Assembly (NCBI GenBank): GCA_947561715.1
Contig: OX387205.1
Span: forward strand, 5,771,001 to 5,835,000
Direction: 5' to 3'
Length of the DNA: 64,000 bases
Origin: Ascidia mentula
Taxonomy: Eukaryota > Chordata > Ascidiacea > Phlebobranchia > Ascidiidae
Of the stretch, positions 52,741 to 64,000 are shown piece by piece. Position 1 is the first letter of the stretch, and every line of letters begins with the position of its first letter. The notes under the pieces were generated by a model, which saw only the letters and a program-made list of their open reading frames with translations, made no database searches and had not been told where the DNA came from. The translations under genes and the position numbers were made by a program.

Positions 52741-55700
52741 TTAGTTTACAAGATGTACAGAAATGTAAACCCTAAACATGTTTAAAAATCGTTTGAAAAC
52801 CTCAAAACTGCACAATTTCAAACCTTTCATAAACTGATGAATGTTTTCAGCAGTCACAGACTTGTCGCTGACAACCAGGAATGCTTTAGGGACTTCCCCA
52901 CTTTCTGGATGTGGAACTCCAATTACTGCCACATCTGTGATGCATGGGTGGCTTAATAATAATTCTTCCAGTTCAGCAGGAGCAACCTAACAAAAATGTC
53001 ATTACATTTAAACGATTTGAAGTAACAGACTAGTTACTGTACCAGGATAGAATTTAAAATACATTTAAATCACACAATATGTAGTGTACAGTCCAAGTAA
53101 GGAATAAATTAGTTCCTATGGTTTTATTAGGAGATTTGTTTTACCATTGCCAAGTATATTATTTATATAATATTCATGCATTGCTCTGACCTGGGAAATT
53201 ATGATTTACAGTCAAAATTATATTTGTCAAAAGTTTTACAATTACCACCTGAAATCCTTTAACTTTTATTAGCTCCTTCAGTCTATCCACAATAAAAACA
53301 TGTCCATATTTATCAAAGTAACCAATATCTCCTGTATGAAACCACCCGTTCACATCTATACAATTCCTTGTGGCTTCGGGATTCTTGTAATATCCTTTCA
53401 TTACCTTCAATATAAAACATGGGTAGCAGTTCAAATAACACAAGAGAAAATGATAAACATCACAGTACTTGGGGTCCTTTGACACAAATTTCACCACATT
53501 CATCACACTGTAGATCTTTTCCTGAATACGTAGATACAACCTGTAAAGAAATATGAAATTGAAATTCCCAAAAGCTCATGATAATAACAGTATAAGTATA
53601 TTATGATACAATTACTTGCTTTGGCTGAAGTATTTTGAGCAACTTTTCCAATTGATCGAAGTGGGGCTTGTTCATCAATTGTAGTTAAAGGAGCAGCCTC
53701 AGTCATTCCCCATGCTATAGAGAAGTGTAGGTTATACATGTTATTGCACACTAGGGGGGAAATGTTTTCTGTGTCTAAGTTTATTGTCATATATTCAGTA
53801 AGTTAATAAAATATGGCAGTACCAACATTTAACATTTCATTCCGCAATCGACCTTTTTCTAATGCCACTTCACGTTTGCAAAATTACAATATAAAATAAC
53901 CTTGAGTCAAACGCATTTATTTTATATTGTAATTTTGCAATTAAAATAGGACTGATAACAATTTACCTGGTCACAGTGCTGAAGGTTAAAATAAAGAAAT
54001 TTGATTTATTACATTAGTCAAAAAATTGTTAAAAAAAAAATTAAAACTTGCATAAAAATAAGTCATGCAAAACTGATACCTTGAACTACTTTGACATTAA
54101 ATTTTTTCATTACATCCAAACCCACATCACCAGGAAGTGGGGCAGCAGAACAAATAATATGTTTGAAAGTTGATGTGTCATATTTTGATATCAGTGGACT
54201 GTTGCGAAGAGCAAGCATCATTGGCGGGACTGCACACAACCTGGTAACCTGTATAGTATTGAACTCAATATACACATAAGATTTTCTGGATGACATTACA
54301 ATTAGATAGTGGTGTAATAATTTTTTGGATTAGCTACGATCATTAATTTATATTTTTAGCTGGGATTTTCCCTCACCTTGTAATCTTGGACACTCTGCAA
54401 AAATGATTCAACAGAAAATCTTCTTTGTAAAACAACTTTAACACCTAAAATCAAGTTTGAGAATATCAGTGATGTACCAAACATGTGAAATAAAGGAAGC
54501 ACCAGGTAGAAGCAATCTCTCTTGGACATAAAAAATGATGTTCTGAAAAAAAATAGGCCAATCAAACTAAATTCAAAATAATTAGTAGATATTGATCACA
54601 AAACAAACTTCTATTGGAATATTGGATCACCAAGCAAATTTAATTAATATTAAAATTGTTTTACCCTGTCAAGCATGTGAGAACAACCATATTGTAATGT
54701 GTTAACATAACTCCCTTAGGAAGTCCAGTTGTTCCACTGGAGTAAGGTAAATAACATGGTGATTCCTTTGTATCAATGTGCAGATCAAACGGAAAGTCTG
54801 AAAATTAAATAACATCAACATATATCATGTGTTCTTCATGAGAAATGCAACAATTTTTTGAAGAGCATTTACATCACAAACTAAAAATTTAGGGCTTTGT
54901 CACTGCTAATCACATTCATCATAACATTTGTTAAAATTGTTTTTCATTTATCCTCAGAATTTAATGTAATCAAAACAGTTATATTGAACACAACAAAAAC
55001 TTTTAAGGACAAGTTTGGCAGAAATTTGGGTCTGGGAACTTTTGTGATAAATACTGCACTGTTACACTGCGATCTTATATTAAAATGCGTTAATCAAATA
55101 GGATTTTTCATCGATCAAAAACAATATTGTTAGGACCCGGCTTGAGGCTGATAGGTGTGTATACACATTAGTTGTATTATTCTTTTAACACCTTTTTTGG
55201 TGCGCTAGGATTCTTGTTTGAGCAATGCAAACAGTGCATTTTAATTCAAACCACCTAGGCCAGTGTTTCTTAACCTTTTTGGGATCACGAATCCCTAAAA
55301 CATTCTTTGAAAAGCTATGGACCCCTTTGCAAGAAACACATTGCAAATGTCAAAATTAGGTTTTAATCAACATAGTGATGGTCGAAACACAAGCATGCAC
55401 GTACAATAGTTGAACCCAGAGCAAAACTTTTTTCAATAATAATTTTAGTTTTTTAGCCAAATTCAGAGACCCGGTTTCACTGTCTGGTCTGGGATTTTCG
55501 GAATAATTGTGTTTCGTTTCATGGACCCCTTAATACATCTTCTCGGACCCCAGGTTAAGAACCCCTGACCTAGACATAGCATGTTGGAGCTGTAAGTTGG
55601 GCCTAATTTGTTGAGTTGGTTTTGGACTGAATTTTTAAAAAATCATAATTTATGACATGAAGATGCAGGTCCAAATGTAGACTGTATGTACTGCATTTGT

Positions 55701-58355
55701 GTCATAATTACACTTTCTTTACTAACATGAATATGCTTTACAAACATGAATATGTCATGATGCTAGTCACTTTATTTCTTATAACTGTTTAAAACAATAA
55801 AATTAACACTCTGTCGCGATAAATTTACATTTTGACCTACTTCTGGTTTCAATTTTTTTAACTGTGATATAGGTTTAAGCAATCACTGCAACCATTGGAA
55901 ACTAACAATTATCAACAATTTATAAGCTAAAGAATGAATATATAAAATAATCAACAAGTATTTAGTTTGTTTAGAATCTTTTTCAAACACCAACACTAAC
56001 GTTTCAAAATACTATAAAATTTGTATTGCTGTATAAAAATTTAGCATAAAAAAATTTTAATATTCCATTTATTCTTCAAAAAACTTCATGCAATTTGTAC
56101 CTCTTCTCTCAGCTTCTGAGATAATATTGTAAACTGATTTACAAAAATTGTGATTCTCAGCTGTAAAAATGTGCTGCAACAAAAGTCAAAAAAAAATTTA
56201 ATAACATTTATTTTGTTCTCCAAGAAATCATGTGTAGTCTTCTATCTATAGCAGTGGTTCTTAACCAGGGGGGCATCAATCAATTCTCATGGGGGGCGCA
56301 AGCTCTATACCAAAACTTCATTTTTTGTAGTGACTTTAATGTCCTATGCTGTCTGTTATATTTTTCTTACAGTTTCGGAACAAAAATCTTTTACTTGAAA
56401 TAAAAAATCCGCCTGTGCAGTTAAGTTACTCTTACGTCACAAAGAAACCATTGCGTCACAAAATACCTTTTGTGATGATTCATCTGTTTCATCACAAACC
56501 GTTTATTGGTCCCGTAATTTTTTAGTTTAAATAAGCAAGCTTAAATTGATACGTATTACGTTTTTATCGTGTTGCAGTGTTTAGGTAGTTAGCTTATTTA
56601 CATAGACAAAAACACAATTGCTTTTGGTATGAAACCTACTTACAGTTTGGGGGGGCGTAAGGCACCAGTCCATTACTAAAAGGAGGCGTGATAGAAAAAA
56701 GGTTAAGAACCACTGATCTATAGCATAACAACTTGGAACGTTTACTTTAAGTTTTGTTTCACATCGCTGTCAAACATAATTTGACAATGCTACCTTCAAG
56801 CTTTTGACCTGTTTGGCAACTTTAGTCATTGCTTCCACCTTATCACATTCCACAAAAACAACAGAAGGTTGTGAGTCCATAAATTGCTTTGTGATTTCTT
56901 CTGTATACAATACAAAAAAAATAATTTGCACTGAGGATTTTTTCTGAAATTGTTAATTTGGGGGACACTACACAGATATCAGTAATGTAACATATTTTCA
57001 TGCGGATTATCGGTAAATTTTTGCAAAAATGTATGGAGTTTATACCATTTTTGCCATTCTGGATTGCCATTGACCAAAATTTAAAAAAAAATTATTCACA
57101 TTAACCATATAGGATGTAATATGTTATTACCTGCAGTGTAATTGGGATTGCATGTAGTAAGCATGGCACCACATGCAATGGCAGCAACAACAACTATTGG
57201 ATATTCTGGACGATTGCCAAGAGCCACAGCAATAACATCACCTTTCTTAACTCCCAGATTTGCCAGACCTCCAGCACATCGAAGGATGCTCTCATACACA
57301 TCTTTGCCAGTATATGTTTTTCCGTTGTTGTCGGCGTCAATCTAAAATAATTGGCAATGAAATTATACTAAACACAAATCAGAGAAAGTAAATGAAAACA
57401 AACTTTGTTTACAGGAGGTATTTTCCAAACGAATTGCGGGATTGTGGAAACGGGAAATTACCGAAAGGGATTTTATTTGCACAAAAATTAAACAAACAAT
57501 TAATAGCATTGAGCATAAATTGACAATAATTGTTAGAGTGACAATGGTCAGAAAACACTTCTTCGTAATGTTGCCTAACACAACGCACATATCTTGGGCA
57601 ACATTAATCTTGAAAATTGGGAACATTTGTGAGGAATATCAAATATGTACGCCTGTAGGCTACATCTCAAAGTGACTTCGCATAAAACTACATTACTCAA
57701 TCTCATCAAAAAAATAAAAATTTTAGTGCAAGGATAAACTTGTAGTTTTGCCATAATGTAAAAAGCGCGGTCCTGGGTTGTCCGCAACAGTTTATTTCAA
57801 AGCAGCGCAGGGACTGCGATGGATTTTAAAATATTTGGGAGGAGATAAAGACTGTTTGTTACGTCATACGTGCAACATTAATTGTGATTAACATGCAATA
57901 GATTAAGATGCAGTTCAGTAAGAAACATCCAGCAGTTGTTATAACGTCATGGCTTCATGAATGAACGGTTATAAAACAGAAAGAAACATTACGATACAAT
58001 TATAAAACAACGCAACAATTATCTGAAAATGTCGCAGACCGAATTAACTATTCGGAATCACTCAAAAGTCAGTTTGTTAAGAAACGCAACTTATCACGCA
58101 TTCGGTTTAAAGTGGGTTTCACTGCATAATGATCTTCAGTGCAAATACACTGATTTCAAATGGGTGCCTAATAGCTAGTCCACAGTTTGGCACCCAAACG
58201 TCACGAAAGGAGCGTCAACTCTCTTGGCACGACAGGCATTTAATAAGACTTACCATTAATATATCATCCCAGTGCTTTTGAAGGTTACCTAATACATATT
58301 CGCTAAACTTAACATCAGGTAATGCAACAAACGGATGGGAAGATCGTAGTATCAT
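52741..58355 (-). CDS. Acyl-CoA ligase, 4-coumarate-CoA-ligase/luciferase-like (about 509 aa, 11 exons)
   Basis: Exons: 58355-58254, 57341-57131, 56900-56794, 56173-56101, 54797-54665, 54542-54377, 54248-54080, 53714-53620, 53540-53469, 53404-53249 and 52986-52741 (the last reads to a stop). All phases agree. Such enzymes adenylate a carboxylic acid with ATP, then form a CoA thioester. Signatures are the P-loop [15 protein letters not shown] (exon 5), the WGMTE adenylate motif (exon 8), and the hinge-lid [11 protein letters not shown] with [14 protein letters not shown] (exon 10). The intron after exon 8 uses GC. The C-terminus is odd: the expected SGK(I)L lysine is absent from the frame, and a shifted remnant (ISGILNRK) follows the stop at about 52740-52700. 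Half-reaction activity may be lost, or a different last exon is used. Substrate unknown. Confidence 0.85.
53876..53940. repeat. Perfect 23-bp inverted repeat in a ligase intron
   Basis: TTGCAAAATTACAATATAAA... (53876-53898) is repeated exactly inverted at 53918-53940 with a 19-base loop. It is AT-rich and non-coding. It is probably a small MITE in the intron between exons 7 and 8. Confidence 0.7.
55261..55567. mobile_element. hAT-type MITE, 307 bp
   Basis: The ends CAGTGTTTCTTAACC and GGTTAAGAACCCCTG form terminal inverted repeats. The flanks ACCTAGGC (55253-55260) and ACCTAGAC are an 8-bp target duplication with one difference. It is non-coding. It lies in the ligase intron between exons 4 and 5, which holds no other feature apart from AT-rich sequence. 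Confidence 0.85.
56252..56715. mobile_element. hAT-type MITE, 464 bp, perfect 8-bp target duplication
   Basis: CAGTGGTTCTTAACC at the left and GGTTAAGAACCACTG at the right are exact inverted repeats. ATCTATAG flanks both sides (56244-56251 and 56716-56723). It is non-coding and sits in the intron between ligase exons 3 and 4. The perfect flanks indicate a young insertion. Confidence 0.92.
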
Positions 58356-60220
58356 TTTGATATTTACTGTTTAATAAAGCCTGCTTCTGGTGCTTAAAGT
58401 ACATATGACACGGTCATGGCAACTTTGCGTAAAACTAAAGGTACGTCTACAACAAACATACATCCAAAGTTTTTCGGTTCTAAATCTACTAAAAAATGGA
58501 AAAAAATGCACAAAAAGTAGAGGCGACCAAAAATCGTAAACCTTTTTCGCTGTGGTGAAATTGACATCACACAAGGCGTCAAAAAAATGCATTGTTTACA
58601 TAGGAGAAGGCGCTTTATAATGCAGATATCAAAGAATAGTTTCAAACACAGGAGAATCCAGAGTTTGCGTTTCCTCAAAGGTCAGGACAAGGTTTAAAAA
58701 CTCGCAAAAATATGTCACTGAAAATGTACGTTTCTTTGCTCAGTGACATTACATGACGTTATATTGGGTGTCATGTTATAACTTTAACCTCACCTTGGTG
58801 CTGACTTTAATTTGATGATTCCAACATTTCTACTTACGACGATATTGCGAAAAATACATTATTGGTTGTTTGTGGCGAATTAAATAAATCATTTATGACG
58901 CGAACTCGTAGGCAACTACTGTCGGACAAAAAGTGGTAAAAAAGTGGCCATGACAGAATAACAGTGATATGTTGCATAATTAGCTAATTTGGTCGTTTTT
59001 TCTCGGGGGTCTTTGCCAGCCTCAAAATTTAATTTTTCTGCTTCTATCTTTTGCTGTTAGTGGACACAAAGACAATGCTAAATTTACGGTTTGTCTCTGT
59101 CGTGTTTTCAAAAGTACATGTATCACGTTAGCAGTCATAAATGCTGTAACAACAAGAACACCCTGCCCCAGTAACTGTTTTATTATTACACAACCAAGAA
59201 TAAGACATAATTAGGTCGAAACAGTTGCCGAAACAGTCTGTCTGCAGCTCAAATTAACATCAAAATCCATTTGTTGCACTTGTTCACGTCCATTGTTTAA
59301 TACAATACTATACCAAACCAGTTTTACAATGTTTTCCATTCCTATGCATAAGGCTTGCTGCCAGCACTAGCACGACCAAAGCGCCCTCTATGACGTCACT
59401 CAACAATAAGTCTCACTTTCGCACGATTTCGTCGCAGCGGTAAAAAATGCGATTTTGATTTTTCCGTGTCACATGCACTTTATGGCAACAACTCAATAAC
59501 CTAGTTTCATATCTTACACACACTGCCATTATTCTAAATAAACTCGTAGCCCGGGGCGAAACAAGTCGTGTAAGTCTATTTGGAGATTATGGAGAGAGAT
59601 GGTTTATGTCGTAAGGCTGGAATAGATCATGAATTTTTTGGAAAGGATTATGGTAATCGTTTTTCTTTAAATAATAAATTCACGGTTTTACGTATATAGG
59701 TCTATTACCAACTAGTTTCAATTTTTCGAAACGCGGAAATTTTGTGATGTATTATTTTGGTTATCTTTAACAGTAGTTAACAACGATTGATGTGATAAAT
59801 TGCTCGATGAATTGCAGAAGGCGAACATATTGTCCACTTTCATTTTTCATGGTGTATTCTGGCCAACGAGAAACCATGGCCTATAAGTTTGTCCTCCTAT
59901 GTGTTTGGCGTGTCACTTTTGAAACCGTCAATATGTTATGAATCACAGTGTACTGTGATGATATATCACACTACAACATGACCAGAAATTATTATGCTCA
60001 TTACTTAATTGGTTGGAAGCGCTAAACCACACAAATGAATTCTTTCCTATTTCCTTCTTTAGAGCATGATTTTTTGCTACTGATTGTCGAAACAAATAAT
60101 CAAGTAGGCAAGGACAAACAACAGTAATATATAGACCTAATAAAGTCGATCGATAACTTTCAACGATCTTCAAAAGATAACATGGAATGTACAACATACA
60201 TCAACAGATGTAAAATGTTA
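58356..60220. other. Upstream region of the ligase, private to this copy
   Basis: No gene is supported. At about 59215-59265 there is a fragment with the 3' half of the hammerhead (AGGTCGAAACAG and GTCTGCAGC), without the CTGATGA side. The duplicated region at 10-13 kb has a different 410 bases in place of this 1.85 kb. The promoter of the ligase should lie just right of 58355, but I see no clear TATA box. Confidence 0.45.
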
Positions 60221-60476
60221 TCGCTGTCTACCTAGAATTGATATTCCAGAAAAAAATCCCTATGTACACATCAAGCACATCAGTACATAGAGATTGAAAC
60301 ATATTTTATTGTTACGATAATTTTCCCGTTCTCATGGATAAATTTTCGTGATGAAGTTTATCTGCAGAACAAAGGTATGTTAAGGTATTCTAATTTACAC
60401 ATTAGGCAAATGAATTTCGCCATTATTTTAGACTAACATTTCGAAAAAACTTTTACCATACATTGCTAACATGTTC

Positions 60477-61036
60477 TTAATTTTTTCGCAAATTGTTTCT
60501 CTCATCTTCATTCATGTCCGCCACCTCCTCCAGTGACATAAATTCTGAAAAAATACAACACAAAAAATTGCAAAATAATATTATCTGGATGGGAAGAGAA
60601 GAATGTACACATAAAGTTGTTGCAAACTCATTGGTTGTGCTGAAAACTGTGTTCGCCGAAGCGCGCAACACATAAATTGCTTATTGTACATAAACGACAT
60701 GAAATAAAAACTGTCGCTTTGTGGCATTAGTTGCTTTGGTACTTGCCTTAAACTGTTTTTGTTTACGAAGCGGTGGAATCGAGTGGACTAATTAATGAAG
60801 GCTTCAGCAGATCGTACTTTAACGCTTTCAACTTTTTACTACCTCGTTACCACAAATATAGATAAACTTTAATCTTGTAATATTGTGGTACTTTTTGAAG
60901 TAGAAATTACTTTCTTACCATCACTCCCTGGTCTCTGATCCGCTGATCGTCTACGTCTTTTTAGCCACCCTTTGGTTAAATTGATGGAGAAGAGCATCAA
61001 GAAAGCAAGCATAACGACAAAACAAACTTTATTCAT
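60477..61036 (-). CDS. Small secreted peptide precursor, copy 2 (61 aa, two exons)
   Basis: Exon 1 is 61036-60919 and exon 2 is 60544-60477 (118 + 68 bases, in phase). Signal peptide MNKVCFVVMLAFLMLF is nearly identical to copy 1. The basic part is WLKRRRRSADQR and the acidic part SLEEVADMNEDER, ending LRKN. Relative to copy 1 an extra A in an A-run after the CGA codon changes the frame and ends the protein 14 residues earlier in alignment, so the SFFEMFV tail is lost. The signal peptide and acidic motif are conserved, while the basic segment differs. This is compatible with a processed peptide under diversifying change, but two sequences cannot prove selection. Confidence 0.68.
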
Positions 61037-61039
61037 TTT

Positions 61040-62085
61040 ATGTCAGTTATTGTTAAAAATTAACTGGAAGAAAAAAAATAAATGAAAAAAAAACATTGTG
61101 TATGCAGAACAACAAACTAATTTGGATCAGTTTGAACCAAGGTCCTGCAACGTATGTCGCAATACGCGATAGTAGTGTTTAGTTTAGGCATAGAGTTCTT
61201 GGTGTACCTCACTTTAGAGTTTATGGTCCTTTACCCTTAAAGGCCTGAACCTTGGGGCTAGAATTTAGCAATCTCCTTTCTTCTGGTTTCGAACTAATCA
61301 ATCTTCAATTAATATTTACAATTTTATTCTTAAAATGTTCCAATATGAAGACACAAGACACGCTACGTTAACTTCAATCCTTTTAACATAAGCAGTTTAC
61401 GTGGCAACCTATAGGTTATAGAATAGAATGCCTTACCCCGTCCTTACGGTGAACCGAGGCAGGAAAACTGTGCATTTGTCAAGCAATAGTAGCAGACTAG
61501 AATGACCCACTACAACACAGTAAGAGGAAACAATTTACGATGTCACATGAACTAACATTTATCCGTTCACATGAAAACAGGATTTACTTAATTTTTTATA
61601 ATTTAGCTTGGTAATTATAAGAACGTTGCACTCCTCTGATGGCAGGCTGTCTATCGCGCACCGTATCATGATATGTATAAATATATCGCTGTGCTGACGT
61701 TTTCCTACTGTTGATTTCCGTTTCATTGCTGCGACCGGCGCCAAGTGCAAAGCTTCATTTGTTTGTGGCAATATTTTCCTGGTAATCAAAGGACGTATTT
61801 TGTTGGCAAAATTTATACATCCTGTGGTTTTCCGATAAAATCCACTGCTGAAAACATTTTATATTTCAACAAATTTTCGTGTTTAACAGAGGCCGGTAAT
61901 GGAAAAAGTTCTTTTCTAAAAATACATTCAGAGGCAGAAGAGCCAGCTGCACTGATGAGAACTCACGGGACGATATATTGTTTCCATCACTATCTGCAGC
62001 TAAAATATATTTAATTGTAGAAAGCTCATGACGTGTATTTAATTTTATTTTTTATTTTTTTTATATTATTATTTTCAACTATAAA
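61040..62085. other. Right part of the segmental duplicate and AT-rich spacer
   Basis: 61040 to about 61850 pairs with 12600-13320. At 61935-61995 a degraded hammerhead (AGCTGCACTGATGAGA...CTGCAGCT) lacks an intact GAAA and stem II. 62030-62085 is a T/A-rich run. No gene is seen. Confidence 0.5.
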
Positions 62086-62089
62086 AATT

Positions 62090-62310
62090 TTGACAAGCAA
62101 TCTGGAGCTTTGCTTGGCCATAGAGTTTCCACCTTGATTTCTCCGTAAGGTTGCACCTAGTTTGGTGCCCAAAGGATGACGGTGATTGTGTAGTCACCAC
62201 AAAGTGGAAGTCTTTGCTTGGCCGTTTGGTCAGCAAAGTCGTCTGATAGTCACACAACCTGCACTGATGAGACCTTTTAGGTCGAAACAGTGGCCATATG
62301 TCTGCAGCTT
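62090..62310 (+). mobile_element. Retrozyme-like short repeat 5
   Basis: It is nearly identical in content and order to 9765-9985 (TTGGCCATAGAGTTTCCACC, then GGTTGCACCTAGTTTGGTG, then TTTGGTCAGCAAAGTCGT, then the ribozyme). It is a single unit and non-coding. Confidence 0.65.
62257..62309 (+). ncRNA. Hammerhead ribozyme 6 (imperfect stems)
   Basis: CTGATGA (62264-62270), GACCTTTTAGGTC, GAAA and GTC are intact. Stem I ACCTGCA/TGCAGCT has a C-C mismatch inside. Stem III CAG/ATG has a mismatch at the loop side. It probably has low activity or is a decaying copy. Confidence 0.65.
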
Positions 62311-63315
62311 ATACACAATATAAAAAAAAATTGGAAAAAAAGATTATGTTAACAAAAAACAATTCATATTGGGGAATGTCCGCACTCGTTATATTCTGAG
62401 GTTGAATTAACAACTTCAAAAGGCAAAAACAGTTGCTCGCAAAGATTTTTTTGTGAAAAGCATTTCCTAGAAAAGAGTTAGTCTTGAGATATGAATTGTT
62501 TGTTTCGCGAAACAACGCGTTTTTTCCGCTTTCTTGTCCAATTATTTGTCGAAATGTTTCCTTTGCTTGTGAGATTAGATCTAAGGGTTTTACAATATGT
62601 CATCTGCAATGCATGAACAGTTTAGTTCTTGATCTGGACAGTGCGAACACCCTTTGTCCACTTTTACAGTCCAATTGTCCCGCCAGTTCAATTTTGTATG
62701 ATTTTTGTCCCGAATGTTTGATCACCGCTGTACTGGAACCTCGTTTAAAGTATACGTAAAAACACGACTGGAATTCAATTCAACACTGAAATAATGCCAC
62801 TTTTTTCTCAGGCCGTATTAGTCCATCTCCGTTCCATTATTTAGCTGTTAGTAAGCGAATACTTTTGAGCTCCTGCAAATAATATTCGGCCCTGCTTTAA
62901 AAACATCACAAAAGAAATTCAAGAAATGCTCTTGTTTTGACCAAGTATTTGTTATGTGTGATAACATAAGCATAAAAGCTACCACACACAAATCACAAAA
63001 AATAATGCTTTTCGTCGTTTACGTTGAAAACTCTATCGTTGCTGACGGTTATTTGCAAAATTAATAGATGCTTGTTTTAGGACAGGCAATGTGATGAATT
63101 AAAAGGTTGTTTACTGATATTTCCAACAAAATATTCAAGAATTTAACTTCAAACAAACGACTTAGGATTACTTGCAAGAAATTGTTAGAAAATCTTTGTT
63201 GGCCATGAGGAAAACAGGGGATTCAAAGTATACAAACTTCCATTTGTCAGAATCATACAGATGTATTTACATAGGTTTTTGTTTATTAGCAACCAGTTTC
63301 TGTTTTCCGGGAGGC
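62311..63315. other. Intergenic, nothing recognised
   Basis: Only short frames, none with a known motif or with support from a paralogue. Confidence 0.45.
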
Positions 63316-63359
63316 TCACTTCGTCTCTTCATCAAGTATGTCAGCCACCTCATCTAGTT
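63316..63359 (-). pseudogene. Possible third peptide-gene exon 2
   Basis: After an acceptor-like TTGATAG, the minus strand encodes ELDEVADILDEETK and a stop. It aligns with the start of exon 2 of the two peptide genes (E-x-MSLEEVADM) with the same phase. No matching signal-peptide exon is clear to its right (63370-63600), though ATGAAGTTGATGATTCTG at 63478-63461 begins a hydrophobic run. It could be a diverged gene or an exon relic. Confidence 0.35.
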
Positions 63360-63783
63360 CTATCAATGCAAAACAAAACAATAAAAGTTTTCAGTTTATC
63401 CTTACACAAGGAGGCCAGAGGTAAGATGCTGGACATACCAAGCAGAAGTTTTAACAGTTGCAGAATCATCAACTTCATGATGTGGCCAAGAGGGCTGTTA
63501 AGAAATGAGATGGATGCGATTTACAATAATTGCATCTGTCCAGTCGATTACGCCGTTGCCATGACGATTGACAAAGCGGAATTAAACGTGTAGCTACAGG
63601 ATTCCAGAGAATTGTGCTGTTGGATAAAAATTCGTTGTTATTTTATTTGATTTAATCAACAAAACAATTGCAACGCATAATTAACACTTTTAAAGGCACT
63701 AATCGTCTTTATTCAATTTCGCATCCAATGCATTGAAGTATGTAAATCACCACCAAACTATGCTATGTGTGATGCTGTAGAGA

Positions 63784-64000
63784 AGGGTTTCTCAAACTTA
63801 TTTGGCCGCGGACCCCATTTTGTGAACCTGCTTTTTCTTGGATCTCCTGTCTTACGTCATATCATTTTGCAACGTAATCAGCGTTACAAACAATATCAAC
63901 AATAACGAATATCAACAATAGCGATGAATGTCAATACTTACGTCATAGTCCCGTAGTAAAAGAAACGAAAGAAAGAAAACATTGTAAACAACATGAAAGT
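63784..64000. repeat. hAT-like MITE, left end, cut by the window edge
   Basis: AGGGTTTCTCAAACTTATTTGGCCGCGGACCCC resembles the outer end of hAT-type MITEs (compare the element at 55261, which also has GGACCCC). The other end would lie beyond 64000. 63360-63780 shows no convincing gene. Confidence 0.4.

Noticed and set aside
63261-63593. 110-residue plus-strand frame
   Set aside because: No motif or paralogue support, and it overlaps the better-supported minus-strand peptide-like exon.
1-64000. CRISPR arrays, bacterial operons, rRNA genes
   Set aside because: Split genes with GT-AG introns, eukaryotic retroelements and no regularly spaced short repeats. No rRNA-like conserved stretch was recognised.

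Overview
This 64 kb window is AT-rich eukaryotic DNA. Genes are split by mostly short GT-AG introns and packed among degenerate transposable elements. The signature families are Golgi-type carbohydrate sulfotransferases, a 4-coumarate-CoA-ligase/luciferase-like acyl-CoA ligase, Penelope-like elements (PLEs) and hammerhead-ribozyme-bearing short repeats. Together they suggest an invertebrate, perhaps a tunicate such as Ciona; that placement is inference. Operons and prokaryotic signals are absent.

Layout. (1) 1-2.7 kb: a sulfotransferase gene (A) on the minus strand, cut by the left edge, in an arm that reappears inverted at 16.8-19.2 kb. (2) 2.7-5.7 kb: a hammerhead repeat, a PLE (RT plus GIY-YIG), BEL/Pao pol debris and a rearranged PLE piece. 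(3) 5.9-9.7 kb: a spliced SGNH-like gene followed by broken transposase-like exons. (4) 10.0-13.3 kb: a segmental copy of 56.8-61.8 kb, holding a dead 5' part of the acyl-CoA ligase and a small secreted-peptide gene. (5) 13.5-15.7 kb: a second PLE, a partial-dimer hammerhead repeat and AACGTT-rich repeats. (6) 16.7-21.7 kb and 26.1-31 kb: two direct copies of a block carrying intact five-exon sulfotransferase genes B and C, separated by BEL/Pao gag remains. (7) 30.2-45.8 kb: a tandem array of about 4 kb units whose junctions fall inside the last sulfotransferase exon, leaving exon relics at 34.8 and 37.3 kb. (8) 45.8-51.3 kb: a diverged sulfotransferase gene D with two head-to-head hammerhead repeats in intron 1 and an antisense PLE in intron 3. 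(9) 52.7-58.4 kb: the acyl-CoA ligase on the minus strand, 11 exons, with two hAT-type MITEs in its introns. (10) 60.5-61.0 kb: the second secreted-peptide gene. (11) 62-64 kb: one more hammerhead repeat, a possible third peptide exon and a hAT-like end.

How it fits together. The sulfotransferases should be Golgi type II membrane enzymes that sulfate glycan chains; four copies in 51 kb is a local expansion by inverted, direct and partial tandem duplication. The peptide genes encode secreted precursors with a cationic segment followed by an acidic segment, and were carried along when the ligase 5' region was duplicated. The most distinctive non-protein content is a set of hammerhead ribozymes, at least three with complete cores and 7-bp stem I, in about 250-bp repeats that match the retrozyme description. 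They sit near PLEs, which could supply their mobilising enzyme.

All splice models were read by eye and checked for reading phase. There is no transcript evidence here.
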